Source: Amycolatopsis sp. A133
Lineage (GTDB): Bacteria > Actinomycetota > Actinomycetes > Mycobacteriales > Pseudonocardiaceae
Assembly: GCF_031082405.1 (NCBI RefSeq)
Contig: NZ_JAVHJU010000064.1
Coordinates: 1-55,809, forward strand
Direction of reading: 5' to 3'
Length of the DNA stretch: 55,809 bases
Both the position numbers and the translations under genes were made by a program. Under the pieces are notes generated by a model. The model made no database searches and was not told the DNA's origin. It saw only the letters and a program-made list of their open reading frames with translations. Numbering within the stretch: position 1 is the first letter of the stretch; each line of letters opens with the position of its first letter. Below are positions 26,656 through 33,729 of this stretch, in pieces.

Positions 26656-27819
26656 TCACGGACGCCGGTCACGCCGCGCCAGCAGCAGCGCGGGCAGGAT
26701 CACCACGGCGGTGATGGCGAAGGTCATCGGGTACCCGGCCGAGCTGATGATCAGCCCGGCGCCCAGCGCGCCGGCCGCCATGCCGAGGTCGTAGGCCGCG
26801 TTCCAGATCGCGCTCACCGCGCTCTCGCCGCCGGCGGGCACCCGGGCGTACATCAGCGTCAGCGTCGCGTTCTGCAGCGCACCGAACCCGGCGCCGAACA
26901 CGAGCGCCCCGCCGATCACCGCGGCCGGGGTGCCGGTGAAGGCGATGGCCGCCATCCCGGCCGCGGACAGCACCAGCCCCGGCACGAGCAGCCACGCCGG
27001 GCCGTGGCGGTCGCCGATCCGCCCGGCGACCCAACGCGCCGCGGTGGCCGCCGCGGGCTGGGCGAGCAACGCGCTCGCGGCGACCCAGGCGGGCTGGTCC
27101 GACGCGGCGAGCGGCAGGAAGGTGACGAGGACGCCGACCGCGGCGGCCGACACCGCGAAGAGCGTCGCGGGACGGGTCAGCACCGGGTTGCGCAGGCCGG
27201 CCAGCACGCCGTGCCCGCCGTCCTCCTTCGCCGTCACGGAGTGACGCGGCAGACCGGGCACCGACAGCAGGGCGAGCAGGGTGGCCACCGTCGTCACCAC
27301 GAACACCGGCGTGTAACCCCAGTGCGCCGCCGCCCACACGCCGGCCGGCAACGCGAGCAGCCCCGGGATCCCGCCGACGATCCCGACCAGCGCGAGGCCC
27401 TCGCCCCGCCGGTCCGCCGGGATCAGCAGCGCGGTGACGGCGCCGCCGGCCACCACGGCGATGGCGAACCCGATTCCGCGCACCACGCTGACCGCGACGA
27501 TCACACCGATGTCGTTGCTGAAGGTGAGGACGAGCGTCGGCGCGCCGAGCAGGACCAGCCCGATGGCCAGCGCCCACCGGTAGCCGACGCGGACGACCAG
27601 CCGCGGGGTCACCAGCTCGGCGGCCACGGTGGCCAGCAGCAACGCCACCGTCGCCAGCCCCGCGCCGGCTTCCGACCCGGCCTGCTTCGCGAACAGCGGC
27701 ACCACGGAGAGCGGCAGGTAGAAGCCGATCGCCGAGCCGATGATCGAGACGAACCGCACCAGCAGGGCGCGGGACACGAGGCTGGAGCGGGCCGGTGGGG
27801 TGAGCAGCGCAGTCGTCAT
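26656..27819 (-). CDS. MFS transporter
   Basis: Major facilitator membrane protein of 387 residues with about twelve hydrophobic segments and a central basic loop (RHSVTAKEDGG). Overall resemblance is to drug/metabolite exporters. ATG at 27819; a GTG at 27849 is in frame but would overlap the control region. It is divergent from the MocR regulator at 27867, which is the obvious candidate controller. Substrate unknown. Confidence 0.9.
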   Translation of the reverse strand: MTTALLTPPARSSLVSRALLVRFVSIIGSAIGFYLPLSVVPLFAKQAGSEAGAGLATVALLLATVAAELVTPRLVVRVGYRWALAIGLVLLGAPTLVLTFSNDIGVIVAVSVVRGIGFAIAVVAGGAVTALLIPADRRGEGLALVGIVGGIPGLLALPAGVWAAAHWGYTPVFVVTTVATLLALLSVPGLPRHSVTAKEDGGHGVLAGLRNPVLTRPATLFAVSAAAVGVLVTFLPLAASDQPAWVAASALLAQPAAATAARWVAGRIGDRHGPAWLLVPGLVLSAAGMAAIAFTGTPAAVIGGALVFGAGFGALQNATLTLMYARVPAGGESAVSAIWNAAYDLGMAAGALGAGLIISSAGYPMTFAITAVVILPALLLARRDRRP

Positions 27820-27839
27820 GAAAAGAACGTTAAGCGGCA

Positions 27840-27853
27840 ACCGGGTCACCGGT
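27840..27853. promoter_or_regulatory. Candidate operator between MFS and MocR genes
   Basis: ACCGGGTCACCGGT contains perfect arms ACCGG/CCGGT around GTCA, placed between the two divergent starts (27819 and 27867). A plausible binding site for the MocR regulator; based only on symmetry and position. Confidence 0.4.
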
Positions 27854-27866
27854 AAGGTCCAGTTTC

Positions 27867-29279
27867 ATGGCTGTGGAGTGGGCCGGTTCGGGTCCGGAGC
27901 TGTTGTTCACCATCGACCGGGACAGCGGTGCGGGGTTGCGCACCCAGCTGGAGGAGCAGTTCCGCGACGCGATCCGCGGCGGACGCCTCGCGGGCGGGGA
28001 GAAGCTGCCCTCGTCCCGCGAGCTCGCCGGTGCCCTCGGCCTGTCCCGCGGTCTTGTCCAGGACTGCTACGCCCAGCTCCAGGCCGAGGGCTACCTGACC
28101 AGCCGTCCTGGATCGGCGACGCGCGTGGCGGCGGCCGCCGGTCTCCCGCGGCCCACGCCACCGCCGCCCAGCCCGCCGACCCGGCCCCGGCCCGCGATCG
28201 CCGACTTCCGCCACGGCGTCCCCGATCTCCGCCTGGCTCCCCGCGAGGATTGGGCGTGGGCGATCCGCGAGGTCTGCCGCACCGCGCCGAACACCGCGTT
28301 CGACTACGGCGACCCGATCGGCGACCAGCACCTGCGGGAGGTGCTCGCGGCGTACCTGCGGCGGGTGCGGGCGGTCGCGGCCACGGCCGGGCAGGTCGTC
28401 GTCTGCACCGGGATGGCGCAGGCGTTCGGGCTGGTGCTGCGGGCGCTCGCTGCCGGGGGAGTGGACACGCTCGCCTTCGAGGACCCCGGCACCGCCGGGT
28501 CGACGACCGGCCAGGCGAACGCCGCCGGCCTGGCCGCGGTGCCCGTTCCGGTCGACGAAGCCGGCCTGGACGTCGAGGCGCTGGACCGCAGCGGAGCGCG
28601 GGCCGTGCTGGTGACGCCCGCGCACCAGTGGCCGACGGGGGTGGTGCTCGCCGGGCACCGCCGTCAGGAGCTGCTCGCGTGGGCGCGACGGCGCGACGGC
28701 GTCGTGATCGAGGACGACTACGACGCGGAATTCCGGTACGACCGCGACCCGGTCGGCTCGCTGCAGGGCCTCGACCCCGACCGCGTCGTCTCGCTCGGCA
28801 CGGTCAGCAAGTCGCTCGCGCCGGCCCTGCGCCTGGGCTGGCTGGTCGCCCCCGAACGGCTGGTGCCCGCGCTGGCCCGGGACAAGCTCGTCACCGACCG
28901 CGGGAGTCCCGGCCTCGACCAGCTGGCGCTGGCGCTGCTCATCGAATCCGGGCGCTACGACCGGCACCTGCGCCGCGCCCGCACCGAGTACGCCGCCCGG
29001 CGCCGGACGCTCGTCGACGCGCTGGCCGCGCACGCCCCCGGCCTCCGCGTCACCGGGCTCGCCGCCGGGTTCCACGCGATCCTGCACCTGCCGCCGGGGG
29101 CCGTCGAACAGGAGGTGATCGACCAGGCCCGGCAGCGGGGCGTCGGCCTGTACGGGCTGGCCCGGATGCACCAGGTGCCGGGGCCGCACCCGCCACGGCT
29201 GATCCTCGGCTTCGGCGACACCCCGGAGCACACGATCGCCCCCGGCATCGTCGCCGTCGCCGACCTGCTGCGCGGCTGA
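27867..29279 (+). CDS. MocR-type PLP-dependent transcriptional regulator (GntR-aminotransferase)
   Basis: A 470-residue fusion of an N-terminal GntR winged helix (GGEKLPSSRELAGALGLSRG near residue 45) and a fold-type I aminotransferase domain. The PLP lysine is in LGTVSKSLAPALRLGW, and DDYDAEFRYDR is the usual upstream motif. MocR proteins sense PLP or amino-acid adducts and often activate a divergent gene, here the MFS transporter. ATG at 27867. Its stop abuts the convergent VOC gene. Confidence 0.93.
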   Translation: MAVEWAGSGPELLFTIDRDSGAGLRTQLEEQFRDAIRGGRLAGGEKLPSSRELAGALGLSRGLVQDCYAQLQAEGYLTSRPGSATRVAAAAGLPRPTPPPPSPPTRPRPAIADFRHGVPDLRLAPREDWAWAIREVCRTAPNTAFDYGDPIGDQHLREVLAAYLRRVRAVAATAGQVVVCTGMAQAFGLVLRALAAGGVDTLAFEDPGTAGSTTGQANAAGLAAVPVPVDEAGLDVEALDRSGARAVLVTPAHQWPTGVVLAGHRRQELLAWARRRDGVVIEDDYDAEFRYDRDPVGSLQGLDPDRVVSLGTVSKSLAPALRLGWLVAPERLVPALARDKLVTDRGSPGLDQLALALLIESGRYDRHLRRARTEYAARRRTLVDALAAHAPGLRVTGLAAGFHAILHLPPGAVEQEVIDQARQRGVGLYGLARMHQVPGPHPPRLILGFGDTPEHTIAPGIVAVADLLRG

Positions 29280-29906
29280 TCAGGAGAGGTTCGCGGCGGC
29301 GGTGGTCTCCCAGGCGAACCCGTCCGGGTCGGTGAACGGCTCGGCCGCGCCGCCGAGGGCGATCCGGTGCGAGCCGCTGCCCTCGGCGGCGACCCCGGCG
29401 TCCTTCGCGAGCGCCTTGCGCCGGTACAGCGCCAGCTTGACGGGGCTCTCCCCGGCCTCGAACTCGACGTACACCCGGCCGAAGCTCTTGCCGGCGGTCA
29501 GGCCGCGGTCGAGGTAGAACTTCTTGCTCGCGGCCACGTCGGCGACGCCCAGCAGCAGCACGACGGCGTTGATCTTGCGGGTGGCCGGGCCGGTGTTCTT
29601 CTTGGCGGAGGTCGCGAGCTTCCAGATGGTGCCGTCCGGGGCCCGGACGGTGCCGCCGTAGCCCCACATGGACTTCGTGGCCGGCTTGATGGTCGTGGCC
29701 CCGGCCGCGAGAGCGGTCTCGACGAGGGAGTCGACGTCGGCGGGCTGCGGCACGGTGAGGGAGAGGGTGAACCCGCGGAAGCCGTCGGCCGGCGCGTCCG
29801 AGACCCGGAAACGCAGCTGCGTGGTGAGCCCGAAGGCGTCGGCGTAGAAGCGCTCGGCGGCGGCGGTGTCGGCGACTTCGAGGGTGATGGTTTTGATGTT
29901 CGTCAT
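29280..29906 (-). CDS. VOC-family (glyoxalase-like) protein, two repeats
   Basis: A 208-residue protein with two vicinal-oxygen-chelate modules: the first begins ITLEVADTAAAERFYADAFG, the second VVLLLGVADVAASKKFYLDRG. The ends FTDPDGFAWE and VRAPDGTIWK are typical closing strands. Such proteins include isomerases, dioxygenases and resistance proteins; no specific role can be given. ATG at 29906. The stop starts right after the MocR stop codon. Confidence 0.88.
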   Translation of the reverse strand: MTNIKTITLEVADTAAAERFYADAFGLTTQLRFRVSDAPADGFRGFTLSLTVPQPADVDSLVETALAAGATTIKPATKSMWGYGGTVRAPDGTIWKLATSAKKNTGPATRKINAVVLLLGVADVAASKKFYLDRGLTAGKSFGRVYVEFEAGESPVKLALYRRKALAKDAGVAAEGSGSHRIALGGAAEPFTDPDGFAWETTAAANLS

Positions 29907-30045
29907 GCCGGTAACGCTAGGTCCGGGCCGCTGACCGGCGCTTCTCGATTCCTGATCGGTCCGCGCCGGAAAAAGGGGTGGGCGGGGCGCGCGGCGGTCT
30001 GATAGCTTGCCGCAGTCCGTGACCCGGCTTCAGGAGGTGAGACCC

Positions 30046-30102
30046 GTGAACGCTGCAACGCTGTGGGTGCTCCCCCTCGTCGTCACGGGCGGGCCGGCCT
30101 AG
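30046..30102 (+). CDS. Leader peptide ORF (18 codons)
   Basis: A short ORF with GTG start encodes MNAATLWVLPLVVTGGPA and ends TAG at 30100-30102. It has AGGAGGTGA (30032-30040), a nine-base match to the anti-Shine-Dalgarno, five bases before the start. That is the strongest ribosome-binding site seen in this part of the window, and it drives only 18 codons. The stop codon lies two bases before a hairpin that covers the ribosome-binding site of the next gene. This layout suggests a regulatory leader rather than a functional peptide. A possible -10 element (TAGCTT, 30003-30008) lies upstream. Bases 29907-30002 show nothing else. Confidence 0.7.
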   Translation: MNAATLWVLPLVVTGGPA

Positions 30103-30103
30103 C

Positions 30104-30146
30104 TGTCGCCGGGAGCGCCTGGATCAGGTCCTCCCGAAAGGCGACA
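30104..30146 (+). promoter_or_regulatory. RBS-masking hairpin between leader ORF and GNAT gene
   Basis: Three nested helices: TGTCGCC (30104-30110) with GGCGACA (30140-30146), GGGAG (30111-30115) with CTCCC (30131-30135), and CCTG (30118-30121) with CAGG (30125-30128). The bulge GAAA and paired GG form the GAAAGG ribosome-binding site of the ATG at 30149. A ribosome at the leader stop codon would open the outer helix and expose it. Structure read by eye, not computed. Confidence 0.6.
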
Positions 30147-30148
30147 CC

Positions 30149-30892
30149 ATGAACTTCCTGCACCACCGGCCGGTGATCACCCGCGTCGCACCGCGGCACT
30201 GGCACGCACTCGACGACGACCGGGTGGTCGGCCGCGGCGAAGCAACCCCACGGCCCGACGGCCGGCTCTTCCTCAGCATCGACACGTGGCACGACGCGGA
30301 CTTCGCGCCCCTGGCCGCCGCGATGCTGCCCGAGCTGCCGAGGCCGCTGTACACAGTGGTCGACGAAGCGGACACGGATCTCAAGTGCCGCTGGGAATCC
30401 GCCGGCTTCACGACGCGACGCCGCGAGTGGGAGTACGCCGTCCCCACGGCCCCGGGATCCCCGCCACCGGGGGTGACGATCATGCCCGCGTCGGACCAGG
30501 CCGCGCTGCGCGCGCTGGACGAGCTGATCCGCGCCGAAGTCGAGGCGACGATCGGCTGGGCGGAGATGCCCGCGGAGGTACTGACCCGCCCGGACGACGC
30601 CATGGACCTCACGAAGTACGTGGTGGCAGCGGAACCGGACGGTTACGTCGGCCTGGCGCGGGTGGTGGCGGTGACCCGGCAGCCGCGGATCGGCCTGCTC
30701 GCGGTCCGCGCGGACCACCGGCGCCGCGGAATCGCCGGCGCGTTGCTCACTCATGTGTTGTCTTCCCTGTACGACAGGGGAATCGAGACGGCCACGGCGG
30801 AAGTGAACGAGGCGAACCCGGCGGCATCGGCGTTGTTCGAGGGTGTCGGAGCCCGCCGGGTGAGCAGCAACCTCGAGCTGGTGCTGCGCTGA
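30149..30892 (+). CDS. GNAT-family N-acetyltransferase
   Basis: A 247-residue acetyltransferase. The N-terminal half (MNFLHHRPVITRVAPRHWHA on) resembles a degenerate GNAT module; the C-terminal half is canonical: IGLLAVRADHRRRGIAGALL is the acetyl-CoA loop, and NEANPAASALFEGVGARR is motif B. ATG at 30149 with weak GAAAGG inside a hairpin. Its TGA overlaps the IF-1 start as TGATG, so the two are translationally coupled. Coupling to an initiation factor hints at a ribosome- or translation-linked target; that is inference. Confidence 0.87.
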   Translation: MNFLHHRPVITRVAPRHWHALDDDRVVGRGEATPRPDGRLFLSIDTWHDADFAPLAAAMLPELPRPLYTVVDEADTDLKCRWESAGFTTRRREWEYAVPTAPGSPPPGVTIMPASDQAALRALDELIRAEVEATIGWAEMPAEVLTRPDDAMDLTKYVVAAEPDGYVGLARVVAVTRQPRIGLLAVRADHRRRGIAGALLTHVLSSLYDRGIETATAEVNEANPAASALFEGVGARRVSSNLELVLR

Positions 30893-31116
30893 TGGCGGGC
30901 AATACCGGCGGCATCGAAGTGGAGGGCACGGTCGTCGAGTGCCTCCGGAACGCGACGTTCCGGGTGGAGCTGGAGAACGGGCACAAGGTCCTCGCGCACA
31001 TCAGCGGCAAGATCCGGAAGAACTTCATCAAGATCCTGCCGTTCGACCGGGTCCTGGTGGAGCTGAGTCCTTATGACTTGAGCAGGGGGCGGATTTTGTT
31101 CCGTTACCGGACGTAG
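30892..31116 (+). CDS. infA: Translation initiation factor IF-1
   Basis: A 74-residue S1/OB-fold initiation factor that binds the ribosomal A site with IF-2 and IF-3. It matches the family over nearly its full length: IEVEGTVVECLRNATFRVEL, NGHKVLAHISGKIRK and VELSPYDLSRGRILFRYR. The normal actinobacterial infA sits in the ribosomal-protein region next to rpmJ; this one is coupled to a GNAT gene, so it is probably an additional copy. It has a Cys and several changes at positions usually conserved in the main copy (for example NFIKILPFDRV). Confidence 0.93.
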   Translation: MAGNTGGIEVEGTVVECLRNATFRVELENGHKVLAHISGKIRKNFIKILPFDRVLVELSPYDLSRGRILFRYRT

Positions 31117-31126
31117 TTGCTTGTCG

Positions 31127-31158
31127 GCCGTCGCCGGGTCTCCGGACCTGGCGACGGC
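31127..31158 (+). terminator. Hairpin terminator after infA
   Basis: GCCGTCGCC (31127-31135) pairs with GGCGACGGC (31150-31158) around a 14-base loop, ten bases behind the IF-1 stop. It ends the leader-GNAT-IF-1 unit. Confidence 0.65.
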
Positions 31159-31231
31159 GTAACGGCGGGGCCGGCGTAAGCGACTGGATCGGACGCGAGC
31201 CGCGTCTGCCAACCACGAGGAGCTGCGCCGA

Positions 31232-32479
31232 ATGTCGAACATCGCCCGGGCGACGAGGACCGCGAGCCACCGGACGGTCCGGTTCGTCGTCGACTTCCGG
31301 TGGACGCTTCTGGGCTTGGCCGTGGTGACCGTCGGCATCGTCTCGATGTTCGCCACGATTTCGCAGTGGGTCCTCGTCGTGGAGGCGGTCTTTTCGGTGG
31401 TTCTGCTGGCGCTGGAGGTCCGGAAGAACCTCCGGGAGTCGCGGCGGACCACTTTCCTGCAACGGCCGAACGAACGCTTCGAAGATGTCGTGGAACGCCT
31501 GGCGGGTGCCGAGAACGTGCGCGTGCTGGAGATGAGATCCGGCGTCTTCGTCCGCGACCGGCTCGTCAGCGACCGGATGCGGTCGCCGGAGCAGTTCGTG
31601 CGATTGTCCAAGCAGCCGTACGTCGTCCCCGAGCAACTGCGTCCGCAGGCCAGGCGCTTCCTCAAGTATGTACTGGCGAACCATCCGGGCCGGTTCAACG
31701 GACCCTGCATCGGCTGGAACACCGACTTCTCGGATCCGAACTGGGGTGCGGGAGACGTCGAGGCGGTCGTCGGCGACCACTTCCGGTTCGTGCAGTCGGA
31801 CGAACTGGCGATGTGGGACGTGGAGCTGGATGGGCGCGTGCTCCCTGAATTCGGCCGCTCGCTGTTCGTCCGGCGCGGTGGTGACGTCCGGAACTTCCGG
31901 GACAGCTGGTTGTTCAACCTCATCGGCGCCTCGACCGTCGCCATCACCACGGACGGCCGGCTGGTGGTCACGCAGCAGTCCGCGGCGAACATGGCGAGTC
32001 GGAACATGCTGGCGCCGAGTGGTTCCGGCAGCGCGGAACCGAAGGACTTCCGCGGGGCGGATCGCCTGGTGTTGGCGCAGTTGGCCATCAACACGGCAAC
32101 CCGGGAGCTGACCGAGGAGACCGGCATCGCGGCCGGCGAGGTGGAATGGTCCTCCTTGCTGGGTTTCGGGCGGTGGCTCGACAAGGCGGCGCGCGGCGAG
32201 CTCCTCTGTGTGACGTTCCTGAACATCGACTCGCACACCGTTGAGCGCAAGCGGATCCACCGCGCCGAGCGGATCTACACCACGCGCTCGAGAGCTGTCC
32301 GTTTTGCGCAACGCGTCGGCGAGTGGAGCCCCGCAAGGCCGGAAAAGCTGCTGCCCGAGGAGTACCGGTCACGCATGTCGGTACCACTCGGCGCAGCCCT
32401 CAGCCTCCTTGCCGAGGAGGCCGGTCTTCCGGACTCGCCGGTGCGGGAACGTATCACCCGGCTGCCGATCGGCCCGTAA
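31232..32479 (+). CDS. Membrane-anchored Nudix-like protein
   Basis: A 415-residue protein with two N-terminal membrane helices (about residues 24-42 and 46-62), a basic/charged linker and a large cytoplasmic part. Around residue 290 it contains TRELTEETGI, a match to the REUxEExGU core of the Nudix box; the upstream Gly/Glu part of the box is not conserved (Gln at the Glu position). A preceding strand pattern STVAITTDGRLVVTQQS also fits a Nudix fold. It may bind or hydrolyse a nucleotide derivative at the membrane. Neighbours are a dioxygenase and a STAND ATPase. I do not recognise an exact family. Confidence 0.7.
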   Translation: MSNIARATRTASHRTVRFVVDFRWTLLGLAVVTVGIVSMFATISQWVLVVEAVFSVVLLALEVRKNLRESRRTTFLQRPNERFEDVVERLAGAENVRVLEMRSGVFVRDRLVSDRMRSPEQFVRLSKQPYVVPEQLRPQARRFLKYVLANHPGRFNGPCIGWNTDFSDPNWGAGDVEAVVGDHFRFVQSDELAMWDVELDGRVLPEFGRSLFVRRGGDVRNFRDSWLFNLIGASTVAITTDGRLVVTQQSAANMASRNMLAPSGSGSAEPKDFRGADRLVLAQLAINTATRELTEETGIAAGEVEWSSLLGFGRWLDKAARGELLCVTFLNIDSHTVERKRIHRAERIYTTRSRAVRFAQRVGEWSPARPEKLLPEEYRSRMSVPLGAALSLLAEEAGLPDSPVRERITRLPIGP

Positions 32480-32641
32480 CCACGCCACCCGGCTGGATTT
32501 GCGATCACCGCGATCACGTCATTCTTTTCGAGCATTTTGTCGCGTATCTGACGTCGATTTGTCCTATGGTGAACGGCCGTTTCATGAATGAAGCGACCCG
32601 GTTGTATGCTCGATGCTTGGGCCTAACACGCGAGGTGGCGT

Positions 32642-33670
32642 ATGAACGTCGTCCAGGTTCGACTCGATCAAGCCGGAACGGTTGCGGTGCGCGGAGCGGC
32701 GGAAAAACTGGTGCGCCAGGTCGATCGGTTGGACACCGTTGCCGCGCTCGAAAAAGCAGTCACGCTGACGCGTCTGCTGCCGGTGGCCTTGTGCGATGCG
32801 GTCGCGCGTTTGCGCGCACGGGACGACGAAACCATTGCGGTGGTCGTCTCCGGTGTCGATTTGGGACTCATGGCGCAGAAGCGGACACCCGGGTCGTTCG
32901 GCGAGTACGAAGGTGAACCGTGGAGCCGGCTGGCCGACGGTGCGCTCTTCTTGATCGGCGCAGCCCTCGGCGTGCCGTACTGCTTCGCTTCCCAGCAGCG
33001 CGGCCGGCTCGTTCTCGACGTGTTCCCGTTGCCGAGTCACGAGGAAGACCAGCTGGGCTGCAGTTCGACCGTCGCTCTCGAATGGCACAACGAAGACGCC
33101 TTCCACCCGCTTCGGGCGGCTTACACGATGTTGCTCTGCGTGCGTAACGAGCAGCGCGCGGCGACGCGGTTCGTGGCGGCGCGCGAATTGGAGCTGAGCA
33201 GCGAGGTGCTCGACGAGCTGCGCAAACCGCAGTTCACGATCGTTCCGGACCTGTCGCACAGCATCGGGTACAACCTGACCACCTCCGGAGTCGCCGCCGG
33301 GAGTGATCCGGCGTTCGCGCGGATCGCGGAGCTGGGCGACGAACTGGTCGCGGCCCCGGTGCTCGAAGGAGACGCCCAAGATCCGCAGATCCGCGTCGAC
33401 TTCGCCTACATGCCAACGGATTCGCACAGCGAATCGGCCAACGCCGCACTGCTGGAACTGTGGACCGAGGTCGAACGGACGAGCAGATCGGTCGTGCTCG
33501 GGGCCGGTGACGTCCTGGTGCTCGACAACCGCCGTTGCATCCACGGGAGGGACAGCTTCGAGCCGCGTTACGACGGGACCGACCGGTGGCTTCGGCGGCT
33601 CAACGTCCACCGGCACCTGACCGACGTGACGGAGCACCAGCTGGAGCCGGGCGTGCTGAGCATCGTCTAG
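32642..33670 (+). CDS. Fe(II)/2-oxoglutarate dioxygenase, clavaminate-synthase/AsnO-like
   Basis: A 342-residue enzyme of the group that hydroxylates free or carrier-bound amino acids (VioC, AsnO, arginine hydroxylases). Iron ligands are H149-x-E151 in EWHNEDAFHP, an HxE rather than HxD arrangement as in that group, and H301 in RRCIHGRDSFEPRYDG, followed by DRWLRRLNVHR with the 2-oxoglutarate Arg. ATG at 32642 with GAGGTGG upstream. No biosynthetic cluster surrounds it. The 162-bp region before it, and its own first 150 bases, are visibly less GC-rich than the surroundings. Confidence 0.85.
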   Translation: MNVVQVRLDQAGTVAVRGAAEKLVRQVDRLDTVAALEKAVTLTRLLPVALCDAVARLRARDDETIAVVVSGVDLGLMAQKRTPGSFGEYEGEPWSRLADGALFLIGAALGVPYCFASQQRGRLVLDVFPLPSHEEDQLGCSSTVALEWHNEDAFHPLRAAYTMLLCVRNEQRAATRFVAARELELSSEVLDELRKPQFTIVPDLSHSIGYNLTTSGVAAGSDPAFARIAELGDELVAAPVLEGDAQDPQIRVDFAYMPTDSHSESANAALLELWTEVERTSRSVVLGAGDVLVLDNRRCIHGRDSFEPRYDGTDRWLRRLNVHRHLTDVTEHQLEPGVLSIV

Positions 33671-33729
33671 GAGCAGCCACCGGACCCGGCCGGTGGACAC
33701 CGGCCGGGTCCCGGCCACGACCTCCGGTG

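Noticed and set aside
29970..30008. A definite WhiB7/WblC promoter upstream of the leader ORF
   Set aside because: An A5 run and a TAGCTT -10 are present, but the -35 region is GGGCGG, so it is kept only as a weak suggestion.
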